DNA of 64,000 nucleotides from Cydia pomonella (GCF_033807575.1 NC_084711.1:9734001-9798000); one strand, 5' to 3'. Numbered from the stretch's first letter, positions 25,245-37,489 are shown. The notes: generated by a model not told the origin, from the sequence alone. Program-made: numbers and translations.

Positions 25245-25324
25245 TGTTATGTAATAGTGTCCCACTGCTGAGCAAAGGCCTCTCCCTTTAATCTCCACCA
25301 CTCCCGTTGTTGTCCTCTTTTCCG
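25245..25324 (-). mobile_element. RTE-like 3' end, minus orientation
   Basis: AGTGTCCCACTGCTGAGCAA, AGGCCTCTCCC and CACCACTCCCGTTGTTGTCC. In inverse it reads GGCCTTTGCTCAGCAGTGGG, the common moth RTE tail; a plus-strand relative (CCCAGCAGTGGGACGTATAT) is at 46526-46570. Confidence 0.5.
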
Positions 25325-25445
25325 GCCAGGGTGCCTAGCCAACGTGCCAACCGTTTACGCTCCATAGCGTAGCGTAGTCATCTCTATCACTCTTTCATAT
25401 TAGTGCGACAGAGAAAAACTATTGGCACCTTGACTACGCATTGCT
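25325..25445. mobile_element. MITE, family C copy 2
   Basis: GCCAGGGTGCCTAGCCAACG at the left is roughly inverted at the right (TTGGCACCTTGACTACGC). It shares order and wording with 15461-15590. Confidence 0.5.
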
Positions 25446-26829
25446 GATGAAGGTGTCAGTCGTCCTGCCAGCTTAGAATCTTTTAGGAAACCTGTACAAT
25501 ATTGCTTTATAAGTATCTCACCAATGAAGTGTTTTTTGTCACGGTTTAATGCTTTGGATAGATATGTATAGTACTTTTTTAATCAAAAAGTAGGCATTTT
25601 CTATGTCACATTGAGATTTTACCGAAAAAAATATTGGTATTCCGGCGGCAACTACAGGAATATATCAGCACCCACAGACTCCGCGTTATGAATCATTTAC
25701 GAGAACTCACACTCACCATATATACATCCACTCGTTTACTCGTACCTATTTGTTACCAAGACAGACTACGCACTATAAAAACGTGCGACTAGCATACATA
25801 GACGCCCTTATCTTGAAAAATACAACGATGTAAACCACACCTATTAGATGCATCCGTTGCCTACCCTAAGTTTTTATTAACTCTCTTACTAATAGAATAT
25901 ATAATGAGATATTTTAGGAAATGGACAATATTCAGTCAGGTTACAATTTACTGTAAAAAAAGAAACTTACGCGTTATCCTTTAGGTAACCCAGAAGGCAG
26001 ACAAAATAAAAAGTTATAAATCTTAGTAATGATGATGCGTGGAATGATGATAATGATTGATAAAAAGTATCCTTGTACTTTGCCAAGCCTCAAATTATCT
26101 CCATACCAAATAGTATCAAATCGGTTGAGCGGTTTAAGCGTGAAGAGGTAACACACAAAAAGACAGCGTTACTATCGCATGTATAATTTAAAAATAAGGA
26201 TGCTTCATCTAGTAGGTAAATGATCTGTAACCATCGTTTCGATTCAATGCGTAGGGAATACGTATATTAACCATTCGCTTGGGAATATTTAATTCACGCA
26301 AAACTACTTACACGATTAGCATACAACCCAATAGAGTTAAAGTTATTGTCATCTTCATGCCATATATTTCTGAAGTACTAAATATTTTGACTTATGGCTC
26401 TTGAAACCGAATTACACAATTGACTGATAACTTCTGCAGGAAATTTATTGAAATGTTTCTTTGCTACAATTTCTATCCCTCCCATTTGAACAACGTATTT
26501 GACGTTGGGTAGATACCTAATCAGATATTTGTGTGTAAAGAGCAAATATTTTTTAAATTTAATAAAAATCTATCGCATTTCTATGTTGTTTATTTCCAAT
26601 TCATTTAACGGCTTCCTATAAGATGTGTAAGGAAAAGGCTAAGAGTGGATGCATTAAACAAGAATGCTCAGTGACCAGTTAATATGTAGAGCCTGCACTA
26701 GATACAGTTGAGTGCATCTTCTCGCCGTGCATACATATAGGTATTCTGAACCCAACTGACATTTTATTTTACAGTGTGTTCAACACTTGCACCGAGGGTT
26801 GTGTACAAACGTCGAATTATCTCGTGTAA
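25446..26829. other. Gene-free stretch
   Basis: AT-rich. The minus frame at 25974-26156 is short and featureless. TTTTATTTTACAG at 26761-26773 looks like a splice acceptor, but what follows runs into a MITE, so no exon is called. Confidence 0.5.
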
Positions 26830-27014
26830 CTAAGTGTAAATTTATTCGATAGCGAAACGTGACGTATGCGTTTGGGTTAAGTCTCATTTTGTATGGGATT
26901 TTGAGTTTCTGAAACGTCCCGGTTGGCGCGCTGTTTCTAAATCCCATACAAAATGAGACTTAACGCAAACGCGTACGTCACGTCATGCTATCGAATAAAT
27001 GTACACTAGGGGTT
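26830..27014. mobile_element. Foldback MITE, family 1 copy 2
   Basis: Left arm TAAGTGTAAATTTATTCGAT through GTATGGGAT is the inverse of the right arm ending ACACTAGGGGTT. The same inner strings (GTGACGTA.GCGTTTG, CTCATTTTGTATGGG) as at 8218-8410 identify one family. Terminal bases on the left are more decayed than in copy 1. Confidence 0.75.
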
Positions 27015-27053
27015 TTGAAGTACCTAAGTATACTAAGTATATTGCGTAATGTA

Positions 27054-27109
27054 ATGCAGGTATGTTGTTTTTTGAGGAAATTATCCTCAAAAAAACAACA
27101 TACCTGCAT
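27054..27109. repeat. Near-perfect 25-bp hairpin
   Basis: ATGCAGGTATGTTGTTTTTT and AAAAAACAACATACCTGCAT pair, continuing to GAGGA/TCCTC with a single one-base length difference and a short loop. It lies between the foldback MITE and repeat family D. Confidence 0.75.
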
Positions 27110-27172
27110 ACCTCTATGATAAAATATAAAAAGAATGAACCGATTTCATAAATTGTTCTTTTATTTAAATAA

Positions 27173-27980
27173 AAAGCGGCCGAGTGCGAGTCGGACTCGC
27201 CCATGAAGGGTTCTGTACCATTTATGACGTATTGAAAAAAAAACTAAGGGAAGTTTCCATGGTAATGTATAATCATATATTTTTTTTAGGATCATCATTC
27301 TGTTATTTTAGGAGTTACAGGGGGGGGGGGGGGCACACATTTTACCACTTTGGAACTTCCTCTCGCGCAAACTATTCAGTTTAGAAAAAACTGATATTAG
27401 AAACCTCAATATCATTTCGACATTGGCAGACCTATCCATAGATACCCCACACGTATGGGTTTAATGTTTTTTTTTTTTCTTTTTTAATTTTATGAAGTAT
27501 TAAAAAAACCACTTATTAGATCTCGTTCAAACCAATTTTCGGTGGAAGTTTGCATGGTAATGTACATCATATATTTTTTTTAGTTTTATCATTCTCTTAT
27601 TTTAGAAGTTACAGGGGGGGGCACACATTTTACTATTTTGGAAGTGTCTCTCGCGAAAACTATTCAGTTTAGAAAAAAAATTATGTTAAAAACCTCAATA
27701 TCATTTTTTTTGAAGGCCTATCCATAGATTACACACGTATTGGTTTGATGAAAAAATTTTTTTTGAGTTCTAAGTATGGGGACCCGCAAAATTTATTGTT
27801 TTTTTTTTCTATTGAAAATCTGTGTGAAAATCTTAATGCGGTTCAAAGAATACATCTACTTACCGAGTTTGAACAGTATATTTCTTATAGTTTCGGAAAA
27901 AAGTGGCTGTGACATAAACGGACATGACGAATCCATAAGGGTTCCGTTTTTTGCCAATTTGGCTACGGAACCCTAAAAAG
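27173..27980 (+). repeat. Interspersed repeat family D with internal tandem duplication and G14 tract
   Basis: Begins AAAGCGGCCGAGTGCGAGTC and ends GGCTACGGAACCCTAAAAAG. About 295 bp is repeated inside: GGAAGTTTCCATGGTAATGT at 27249 and GGAAGTTTGCATGGTAATGT at 27544, each followed by a G tract and CACACATTTTAC. The first G tract is 14 long (27320-27333). Relatives: 36073-36229 (+), 30880-31090 (-), 60848-60950 (-). Frames at 27184-27384 and 27776-27976 lie inside and are not genes. Confidence 0.7.
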
Positions 27981-28149
27981 GTGTCTTTATTGTAATTTCA
28001 TAGAAATTTTATTTTTTAATAAAACACTCGTAAAGTTGGTTAAATTGCAAACTGGGTTCGGAAATGTTTTTTAAAGTTATCAAGATCTGTAAAAATTATA
28101 GTAATGTTAATATTACGAGTATGTAACAACTTCATAGTTATTCTTCTAT

Positions 28150-28530
28150 AAACTTCGGAGATAAGGGGAGGGTGGGAATGGTATTTTTTTTCACATTTTC
28201 CTTTATAAATAAAATATTTCTTTCACTATGTATAATAAAATTTGAATGTAAATTTGAGCACTTTCAAATGATACCCCACTTGACCTAGTCACTAGACATT
28301 GAAATTTTGCCCCCTCTTCACATTGGATATTTTCTATAGTTAATAAATATAATTAAAAAAATACAGTCAATGTGTCTGGGTAAACGTTGTTCATCACTAT
28401 TCCAAATTTCAAATCGATAGCTTAAGTGGTTCTCGAGATATTTAGCGATGTGACAGACAGACAGACAGACAAACGGACGGACAGAGTTGCACTATAAGGG
28501 TTCCTTTTATATCTTTTTGGTACAAAACCC
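28150..28530 (+). repeat. Interspersed repeat with (GACA)n tail
   Basis: A stretch ending in TTCTCGAGATATTTAGCGAT, a GACA microsatellite (28451-28470) and TATAAGGGTTCCTTTT. The end resembles families B and D (GACA run, then GGGTTCC), suggesting a common design. Confidence 0.45.
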
Positions 28531-30149
28531 GAACTACTCGTAGCTAGCTATAGTTCGTCTCATCCACGATGCCGCGCAGGTTAGTCAAATCTAACCTTTA
28601 ATAACTTGACAATACGACTCAAGGCACGCGTCGTCGTGAATGACACGATCTGTAATGATATTATTGCGTGTGTATCATACGGTTAAATTAGATTTCACGG
28701 TTTCCCAAATGTAACATTGGCTATTTTGTAGAAATTGGAGTCTCTAATTCTAATTCTCCCTCTAGGGCCTTTGTGAAACTCCATTTACGAGTGTTATTTA
28801 TGACTTTTAACTGGAATGTCTTTTTATTTTTAAACTCCTCCTTTTGAGGGAGGACGTTTTCAAATCGGCCGGATCGCTTTTTATGTACCCTACCCTTATC
28901 TTCCCCGATTTCTCCAAGACAGGGTGGACCGATTTCTTTGAAAGGGTCACTTGGTCCTAGATCGGTGAAAATCTAGGAAACCCCTCAAATTTTATATACG
29001 CACCCACATTTCATGATTGGAGTTCCCTTATTTAAGTAGTTCGTGCATTTGCCCTTATACCATTCAGTGAACTCAAACTGCTGGTGACGACCATAATAAG
29101 ATAGCATTAGTATTATAAACTACTTCACGGAGAGTCGATTTATTTTCTATAGATTATAAAACGATACGGACTACAAGATCCAAGACAAATTAGCGCTTAT
29201 TTTGACACACCGTTAATCTCCAATTAAAAACTGAGATGTAAATAACTTAAAATTTCCAAGGTCACATAGAGAATTGTTTTTCAACAATCATGCCGGATTC
29301 GGACTGTTAGCGTGTTTGATTAGGATCGAAATTAATGATTGCATCCAAAATGTGTGTAGGTACAATAATGGCGCCGTCTTCCCAAACATTTCGCAGGTTA
29401 CTCAACCCATGCCATGCCCCATCACGCATACACCCTTTGTTACACAGGAAAATTAATTACCTATTTAAATTGTATATCGTATTCTCGTGCGATTCACAAA
29501 ACACGTTCAAACTGTTTTTTTAATAAAAGCTATAAATATTACTTCGTAATTTCTACGGTCTTTAACGAGAAAATCGAAGGCCGAGAGCTCGCCTCTCGTA
29601 AAGCGTGGCCTATCAACCCTGCACGGCAACCACCAATTAGAAATGCTGTTACGTTGGGCCATAGCTACGAGTAATATGACAATAACTTATCGACAATTGC
29701 CAATGTCGGAATGACAGATACGAACCAAATGCCACGTGACTATTTTCGTACATTATTTAAGTTTCGTTTGGCTAAGCCCGCAGATGTGTTACGCTTGTAT
29801 GTAACTTGTACTGCTGTACTGTATGTAACAATATGCAGTACAGCAGTACATTCTTAATCAACATTTTCATCCAAAAGAAATAAGATCTTTGTACAAGAAA
29901 CATTTATTCTTTTGGCACATTACTTTCTATGAAGCCCGCTTTTGTATGCATTCTGGCCAATGGTTAAAACCATCTTTAGCTACTTCGATTGGGGGTAATT
30001 CAATACGACGCATCTTGAATGCTAAGCCACTAACAATAGAGGTGACCGCAATGTTACCTAGTGGGCATTAGTTAGAGCGTCGAGCATTAGTACATTTACC
30101 TTACAGCCAATTTCGCCAATAAACTGTCACAGTTTGGCGAATTTTTTTA
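28531..30149. other. Intergenic, no gene recognised
   Basis: Contains a hairpin (29807-29850) and a patch at 28840-28990 with transposon-like text (CAGGGTGGACCGATTTCTTT). Overlapping frames between 29274 and 29674 in three phases argue against a real exon there. Confidence 0.5.
29807..29850. repeat. Perfect 15-bp hairpin
   Basis: TGTACTGCTGTACTG and CAGTACAGCAGTACA are exact inverses 14 bases apart. Confidence 0.65.
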
Positions 30150-30300
30150 GTAAGATAAAGATAAAGATAGTTTATTATTCAAGTAGGCATATTACTGATA
30201 TTACAATGCGCTTATGAACGTCAAATAAAGCTACACCGGGTTTAACCCCAATATGGACCAGCAAGAAACTCGGCGGGACACATCTTTTCAAAACATTACA
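30150..30300 (-). mobile_element. LINE 3' UTR fragment, minus orientation
   Basis: AAGATAAAGATAGTTTATTA, TTCAAGTAGGCATATTACTG, CAAATAAAGCTACACCGGG and ACCAGCAAGAAACTCGGCGG. In inverse this is a LINE 3' end; a short plus-strand relative (AAGCCTACTTGAATAAATAA) is at 50798-50830. Confidence 0.5.
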
Positions 30301-30879
30301 TCTTATAATTAACATGCATTAAATAAGAAAAAAAATACAATTTAGATTACTATACAAATCATGCAATTACATACAGTAGCTACTTTAAGCTAGTAGTTTA
30401 AAAAAAATAAAAATAATTTAAGACCACAAAATTTCTCAGCAATAAAGTAAACATAAATTTCAATCGATGCAATACATATTATTATTTATAACTACGAAAC
30501 CCTAAACTACTTCAAATGCATCATACTGCATACAGTTCCAAATATGAAAACAAGTAGTAAATAACCAGACTGCATGATATGCCACATTTGTCTTAGTTAA
30601 AAAAGCCATTAATGCATAGTGTTCCGAATATGTCACAAAGTTTAATCAAAGAAATAATTGTAATACAAATGTGTTTACTTATGTGGACTGCCGTAAAAAT
30701 GTTGAAGATTCATTTAACTGCACATAACAATTAAATAGCAACTTCACCAAAACTTTGATTTTTAATCAATAAAATTGCGAGCCGAATATCCTCCGCCGTG
30801 CTGTCACAAAATCGCCGCAACCGGCTTTCTACTCACATTTTGAAAAATGTACCTTGAAACCTAACTGCTTCACAAACAT

Positions 30880-31090
30880 GCGGAACTGCCCAAAGGGTAT
30901 AATGGGACCCTATTACTAAGACTCCGCTGTCCGTCTGTCACCAGGCTGTATCTCATGAACCGTGATAGATAGACCATAGACAGCTGAAATTTTCACAGAT
31001 GATGTATTTCTATTGCCGCTATAACAAGAAATACTAAAAAGTACGGAACCCTTGGTGGACGAGTCCGACTCGCACTTGCCCGGTTTTTTA
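30880..31090 (-). repeat. Interspersed repeat family D, minus copy
   Basis: Contains TATAATGGGACCCTATTACT, CCGCTGTCCGTCTGTC and ends AGTCCGACTCGCACTTGCCC, the inverse of the family D start at 27173. It is a shortened copy. Confidence 0.55.
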
Positions 31091-31363
31091 GTTGTTATCG
31101 TGTAACTATTGAGCTAATATATTTTTCCTGGTTACTTGAACAAAATGTAACCAGTAAAAGTTATTGACGAGAAATGATCGGTGTACAACCACATAATTAC
31201 TCATCCTCGTCACTGTCTGTATTAATACTAACATTTATACCTTTGGTCTTGAACCAACGCAACGCCCGTGATCTGGGCTCTACTATACCCCAACCCCACG
31301 GGCCTTTAAGTACTTGCTCAATTAGCTATATTTTACGAAATAATATTGTATCTTAATTTTCAG

Positions 31364-31565
31364 TCCAGAATTCGGTACAGAGAAAGAGCTGGCCTCCTTG
31401 CTCTCGTGGGAATCAAGCATGGAGCAGTACTCGAGCGCTGGTGGGACAGCCAAGCAGGCCGTGGAGCAGCAACTTAAAGTGCTTGGGGGCTGGCTGCGAG
31501 GGCAACCGCCCTGCTCCGCGCTCCCTCGGCCGAAAGAAATGCCGTACTCTTGTGGTCTAAAATAA
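31364..31565 (+). CDS. Orphan terminal exon, M1 aminopeptidase-like C-terminus
   Basis: After ATTTTCAG one base completes a codon; 66 codons and TAA (31563-31565) follow. The text begins PEFGTEKELASLLSW and continues GGTAKQAVEQQLKVLGGWLR. The order F.TE.EL, about 20 residues, then A..Q..E..L..L..WL is how the C-terminal ERAP1-like domain of M1 zinc aminopeptidases (APN/ERAP/TRH-DE type) usually ends. GC content is far above the flanks, as in the other real exons. AATAAA overlaps the stop (31561) and recurs at 31605. No upstream exon, HExxH site or GAMEN motif was found in the window, so the rest of the gene is missing, very distant or lost. A 22-residue tail after WLRGQPPC is longer than typical. 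Could also be an unrelated gene or a pseudogene piece. Confidence 0.45.
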
Positions 31566-31604
31566 ACTAATACAAACACATAGCAACAAAACTTAATAAT
31601 ACTT

Positions 31605-31610
31605 AATAAA
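31605..31610 (+). terminator. Polyadenylation signal AATAAA after the orphan exon
   Basis: Forty bases after the stop at 31565, a sensible distance for a short 3' UTR; another AATAAA overlaps the stop itself. Confidence 0.4.
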
Positions 31611-31859
31611 TCTGAAGCAAAACAAGTCGCGGAAACTATTTTATTTACCTATCCTTTTTATTTAAGTTCCTTCATCGAATTTATTGAACCACATACTAGA
31701 ACTAGAGCCTAAGGGCTCGTTCAGACTACGTTAGTAATTTAGTTGAGAAGCGAGTAATTAAGTTACTAAAGGGCCTAATCGTGATTTTCGCGGCAGGCCC
31801 TCTGATTAGGTCCTGTTAACTCCTGTTGTATGTAATGTAGGTACAGTCACGGTTTTTAA

Positions 31860-31951
31860 TTGTTGAACCATTTAGTGTTCAAGCTAATTTGATTGTTTAA
31901 TACCGTAAGTATAAACAACCAAATTAGCTTGAACCCTAAATGGCTAAACAA
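31860..31951. mobile_element. Foldback MITE, 92 bp
   Basis: TTGTTGAACCATTTAGTGTT pairs with the right arm ending CCTAAATGGCTAAACAA, and CAAGCTAATTTG with CAAATTAGCTTG. The 39-bp arms have a few mismatches. Confidence 0.65.
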
Positions 31952-32784
31952 TATGTACTTATTTAATTTTAAACGAACGCTCTTTCACGCGATTTAGTAG
32001 ATCCCAACAAGGTAAAACTTTTGTACCTACTCCGTATATATAGTAAACACCCCTATAATGGAACTGGCACCAGTAATGGGATGGTATAGACAAATCCTGT
32101 AAAACAAGTATTTACCATCAGTTTTTAATCGCTGGCAACATTTTACCATAAACAAGACCCAAAGAGCTGCTTGCGTTTTTTTTTTATATTTGTTAGTTTG
32201 AAAATTAATGGTGCCATACATCCCATGACTGGAGCAAAAAACTATAGTTTTAATTGGTTAATAATATTGAAACCAATTGCAGTAACATTCAATAAATACA
32301 TAGAAAACATAGAGGACGAATTGGACATTCAACTTTTAAAGCACAAAGCGGTAGAAAATTTAACGGATGTCGGTGAATATGAGTATATTAAATTAAAAAA
32401 TATTAAAAAATACTCCAAATTTTCTTTTAAATGTCCCATGATTTGTGCCGTTAATAATGACATGAAAGGGAAGGTAAAATACGTCATACTAAGCGGGTAT
32501 CATATAAAACGTAGTTCATCAACTTCTTATTTATATTAAGTTTTCTAAATTATCTGAAATTCCTTTATGAGACATCTCTCATGACTTTTATTAATTTTGT
32601 ACCAATTATCAAATTGACACTTACACGTAGAATTAAAACTAAAACAACTTATACGCCAAGCCCGCAGGCGCACCAAGCATCCTCGCATGGAAAAATGGGG
32701 GGGACTGCCACAAAAACCAGCGAATGTATTTCATAAAAATGGGATAAATAGGTCATAGGTAAGGGATTTATCGGATAAGCGAAA

Positions 32785-32898
32785 TCATATCCGATTTTGT
32801 TACAAGGAATTTCATATGAAAACCAAACTTCGCATAATAATTACGTCATATTAAGCGGTTGGTCAATATAAGCGGAGTCATAATAATGGATTCCACTG
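32785..32898. mobile_element. Right end of a pogo/Tigger-like DNA element
   Basis: Repeated motifs of the type CATATTAAGCGG, AATATAAGCGGAGTCATAAT lead to GGATTCCACTG followed by TA. This resembles the TIR region of pogo/Tigger transposons (CAGTGGAATCC inverse, TA target). A related string (GTCATACTAAGCGGG) lies at 32483-32497. The left end was not located. Confidence 0.35.
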
Positions 32899-33309
32899 TA
32901 ATGTTTATACATTTTTTTTATTCCCAAATTTCATAATTTAAAACACTTGTAATGTTGAAAATGCTAGATTATAGGAACAAGGTTTATATACATTTAGGGA
33001 CACAAACAATTGTAAGTCGCAAGCAATATAGAAATAGCTAGTGAAGCCCGACCTACTGTGGTCCAGACAAACGGTAATAGGTAGTACTATTTTATACTGT
33101 ATCTTCAAAATTAATAGTACTTAGGTTTCTTCCTACACCTTGTAGGTGTCTTATTTGCATGCAGACATCGGATTCTAGAGGACAAAATTTAATGACAGGT
33201 AATATACAGTTCCTATATCGATAGACTCAATTATCGATTCTTCTCTCTTATAGGTACTAGGGACCGCTTCAAATTTTACTTGAAGAAATTTGAAAGTACA
33301 ACATTAAAG

Positions 33310-33442
33310 TAACACAAACGGAACTTAATCGCGTATTAAATTTTAAATTTACCTCCGACCACGAGACCCGGGGACAACGCCGTCCTCGAAACGTCAGAGG
33401 TAAATTTAAAACTTAATACGCGATTAAGTCCCGTTTGTATTA
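33310..33442. mobile_element. Foldback MITE, 133 bp
   Basis: Left arm TAACACAAACGGAACTTAAT...TAAATTTACCTC is matched in inverse by GAGGTAAATTTA...ATTAAGTCCCGTTTGT. The 46-bp arms flank a GC-richer centre with GACCCGGGGACAACGCCGTC. Confidence 0.7.
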
Positions 33443-35470
33443 GTTAATAATGTGTAAAAATCGTGAAAGTTTAAATCAGTATACAACATTAAAGTATAAC
33501 ACAAAATAATAACAATTCTGTTCTTCTTTATTTTAAATGGATTTCTGAAGTTACACTTATCATCGTTTTTTTTTAACCATATGCTTTGTACTAACTTTAT
33601 TATGAACCCTGAAATAATATTAACAAATAGAATACGTTATTTATCAAAATATCCATAAATTTGACCCTTAGAATCCGATGTCTGCTTATTTGCCAAGACA
33701 TGCAAAACTAGTTGTTGCCCGTGACTTCGTACGCGTGAATTTTATATTGTGTAGCAAAAGATAGCAGTAAGATTTTTTTTAATTTAAAATTAGGTAGTAT
33801 TATTTATTTTTAGATCTAGAATTTAAGTTTTATAGTTTCGTTTTTTATTTGACAACAAGTGAGATTTGTCTGTCACAATGTCTTTCTACGCAGTTTTCAA
33901 GTGCGTCACTCAAAAATTCAAATAAATGTTCTCGATATAAACCCTCACAACCCTTATAGAAGAAAATTTTCCAAAGCACTAAAATTATTTTTATTGTATT
34001 ACAGTAAAATGCCTTTTTTATAAAGTAAAGTAAGTATAGTTTCAAATAAAATTTTGAACACAATTTTATTCATCTTTTTATGAGATTTTTAAGTAGTTTG
34101 GTGGTGGACAATTAAGGGTTTTAATGAGAGCGTTTGATATATTAGTGTATTTTTGGTACTAAGTTGGTAAAAACTGCGTGACGTTGGTGGAAATTTCCAC
34201 TACATTCTATATTGAAGGACAAAAATAAATTAAACTTTAGTACATTTTCTTACTTTAGATGCTAAAAAATAAGCTTTTAAATTGATTTCGGCTAATGCGA
34301 CCATATCACAAAACAACCAGGTTCGAGGCTAGAATGAGACAGATATATAATTCTTGACTGGCCAAAATTTGCAAAGTGTGCATGGGACACTCAAAAATCA
34401 GTTACTTCTCTTTAGTTTTTCTACATTATTTTTTTTTTCTTTTAAGTACCATTTAATCATATTTTTTTGCCATTAATACTCAGATAATAAGTCACTTTAC
34501 AACTTTTGTATAAATGTAGTACACTTTAATCCACTATTTGATGGTAAAAAAGTACACCAAATATTTATTTCCGAAAACACCCAAATAATAGTACCTAGAG
34601 GCATTTCAAACTGTTTTATGGAGTCGGTTCTATTAAAGATATAAACTTGTTTCCATACTTTTTGCCATATAAATGTGTCGTGAAAACGCATCTAATATGT
34701 AAAGAAGCCACACCGAACACTTCGCTTAGGGGATAAACTTATGTGTCGTCAGAATCGAGCACATGCTTCAGCGGCGATTGGCATGAATGCCAAAGGCCAC
34801 GAGCATCGGCAGAGGCTTTATCCGCTTAGTGAACACCAAACGCCATCTATATCCGGTATTATTATGCAAAGTTATTCAGCCTAAGTATTTTGAAACAAGA
34901 ACACCATAATTCAAAAAAAAACCAACGGCGCCCTAAGCTTTACGTGCCTACGGATCCCTCAGGCACAGACTGCTATATTTTATTAGGTGTCATAAAGTAT
35001 ATGATTGAAAGGAATAAATATACACATATTGCACACTCTGTCGTTGTTATCGGATCTTCCATATACGATGATAAACAGACGTAAAAAAAATCGTAAAGCT
35101 GTATCAGCTATAACTTCGACACTTTTATTACGATCGCTACCTATTCTGGTTATTTATCTCCTGGATATTGTGATATCTGGGTGCGATATGAACTGTCACG
35201 ATCGGCAATTAATTATAGGTACTTTTCCGAACTGCTCAACTTTCGTTGGGTTATCGCCATATTTATTTGAGGTAAATTGTTTTTCAAACTTTTTTTTACT
35301 TATAATTGCAACATTAATGCTATCAATATATTATCACTAGGTTATTCATTAACAATTCATGGGGCAGGTCAAAGTGTTAATGCAACTTTGTTGTGTCGTT
35401 AAACATCAATAGAAAGTTGGAGCTACTTGATGGGTTCCTCTCGTAAATATGAAACGCTCACAAAGCAAAG
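33443..35470. other. Intergenic, no gene recognised
   Basis: Two overlapping plus frames near 34890-35340 (the second 111 codons, with a hydrophobic stretch) have no ATG context, splice sites or domain I can name. Otherwise AT-rich and featureless. Confidence 0.45.
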
Positions 35471-35518
35471 CGCAATTTAAATTGAATATACACCGTTGGA
35501 AATACCGAAGTCCTGTGC

Positions 35519-35625
35519 AACCTGCGGTGGCAGCATGGTTGCATTTTTATCATTTGTGCCTGTCACTTTCGCACTTACATACCTGTTAGAACGTGACAGG
35601 CATGGTGACAGGCGCTGCTGACCTT
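35519..35625. repeat. Repeat shared with 59285-59400
   Basis: GGCAGCATGGTTGCATTTTT, TCACTTTCGCACTTACATAC and TGTTAGAACGTGACAGGCAT recur in the same order and orientation at 59298-59395. Within each, CCTGTCAC and GTGACAGG are inverse, so this is probably a short MITE. Confidence 0.55.
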
Positions 35626-36072
35626 TAGCGGCATACAAAGTGACAACTCTACGACAAAGCTCAAACCTAATTCTAGTGAAATAGCGTAAACTATAAAATG
35701 AATTATCACTTGCCATTACTGAGGAGCTTAGGTACTTACCTTAAGACGACCCTCAATAAATCTGTGTAAAAGTAATAGCATGTACTTAAACCTGGGCTTT
35801 ATCATCCGAGACTATATGTAACTACATATATACTGGCTGTAAGGACTTTTATTAATAAAATATCGGTTTAGGAATCGGGTAGCAAAATTTACTTTTAAAG
35901 CACTTAGTATAATAATATAGGATATACTTTAGTTTATTGGGACCTATTTAATATTTTAAGATCCATTCCGATAAACATGACAAAAGGCGGCCAGGACGAC
36001 CCCGTTCCACAATGCATTTCCGTTTAAGCGTAAATAATTTAATACTCTGATTCTCCTTTTTTACAGCTAGAA

Positions 36073-36229
36073 TCTAAAAAAATCGGACAAGTGCGAGTCG
36101 GCCTCGCCCACCGAGGGTTTCGTACTCATTAATATTTGTTATTAGTTGTTGACAGACGGACGGACGGACGGACAGCGGAATCTTAGTTATAGGGTCCCGT
36201 TTTACCCTTTGGGTACGGAACCGTAAAAA
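36073..36229 (+). repeat. Interspersed repeat family D, internally deleted copy, with (GACG)n
   Basis: Starts AAAATCGGACAAGTGCGAGT, contains a GACG microsatellite (36149-36171) and ends GGGTACGGAACCGTAAAAAT. Only the two ends of the family remain. Confidence 0.6.
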
Positions 36230-37489
36230 TAGGCTAGTACGAGTAAACATACCTACATAAGTACCACCAACGTAAAAATCGCTTAATTTTTTGACTGCCA
36301 GAAATACTGCAGCGCTACATTTATTTACGGTAGATGGCTAAACGAGTTGCATATGGATGTACAAGTAAGTTTACTTAATAAACTAGGAATTTCCGTCGGT
36401 TTTTCTCTGATTTTCAGTAGCTTTGACATTCATAAATGCAAGTACTTCAAATATTATTACAGTACAAGAACCAAAAGGGCATTAAGGATGGGTCACGTTA
36501 CAACGGTCCGGGTTTCTTCACTTCACTTCAGTTTTCTATAGATAGCATTACGTGATCACCGAGAAAACGAACGTGTCGGAAGCCTCGGCCCCGATCCGGG
36601 CAGTTCTATTGTGAGTCATCCTTTACGTATACATTTTTCGACTGTTAAGCAAGAAATATAGACGGACCAGAGAGCGTCTTGGGTTCTGATTGTCATCCTT
36701 CGGGTACGAAATTCTAGCGATACCTTGTCAGGATTAACACGCCCATCTGACGAGGTATTTTGGCGCTCAACCGGGGTGAGAGCGCTAACAAGTCAAAAAT
36801 GGGTGTTTTCACCCAACTTAAATACCTACTCTATATTTTGAAAAAAATTGGTTGTAATAACAACTCTATGTTATTGATCAATTTATACTAACATACTCTA
36901 TGTTTCTATGTTACTCTATGTTTGTGCATTATGGTACCTACTAATTACGACACTATCGTAATAATTACGATTTTTCTTCGTAATTAATACGATTTTGAAC
37001 TAGGGTATCCTCAGAGGGTATCGAATGAGGCAAGCAAAATATATGAGTATTTTACAAAACATGAGAAAGTACGAGTATATGCTAATGCTATTTTTAAGGT
37101 ACTTTTTACTGAACAACTGAGCGAAACTATGTTGCTAATCGTAAATAAGAAAATATATTTATTTTTTATTTTTTTATATTCCCTAGAACCGCAACGTATC
37201 ACTTTCAACTCGCTTCATATAACATAAGCAATGAGCCACTTTCAAAGCATGAGAAATTAAGAATAATTAATGCAGGTAAATATCTCGTTCTATTAATAAT
37301 CGACCCGACATTAATATCTTATGAGTTTCAAAGGTTATAACGACCTTTTACAAAAGCGAGTGATATTTTGTATTGATACGTAACATATTTTGTATAAATC
37401 ACGTACTTAATAAATAAAAAATAGCCACCCGTTACGTATTCGAAAATGTACACACATACCTTGCCACTTGACGAATTTAGTGGATTTAA
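36230..37489. other. Gene-free stretch
   Basis: AT-rich; the 64- and 65-codon frames at 36347-36541 and 37011-37208 have no recognisable feature. A CTATGTTACTCTATGTTT mini-repeat lies near 36897-36925. Confidence 0.5.

Noticed and set aside
29274..29674. Three overlapping plus frames as an exon
   Set aside because: Different phases are equally open and none has conserved content or consistent splice sites.
31174..31356. Frame containing LNQRNARDLGSTI as the exon before the M1-like terminal exon
   Set aside because: Text is vaguely M1-like, but the only nearby GT gives the wrong phase for joining at 31364, and no acceptor precedes it.
32171..32539. 122-codon plus frame
   Set aside because: Low-complexity Lys/Ile/Asn composition in AT-rich DNA, no domain, close to a pogo-like end; probably transposon or chance.
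34890..35340. Overlapping frames, one with a hydrophobic stretch (ILVIYLLDIVISG)
   Set aside because: Hydrophobic runs are expected in T-rich DNA; no family match or gene context.
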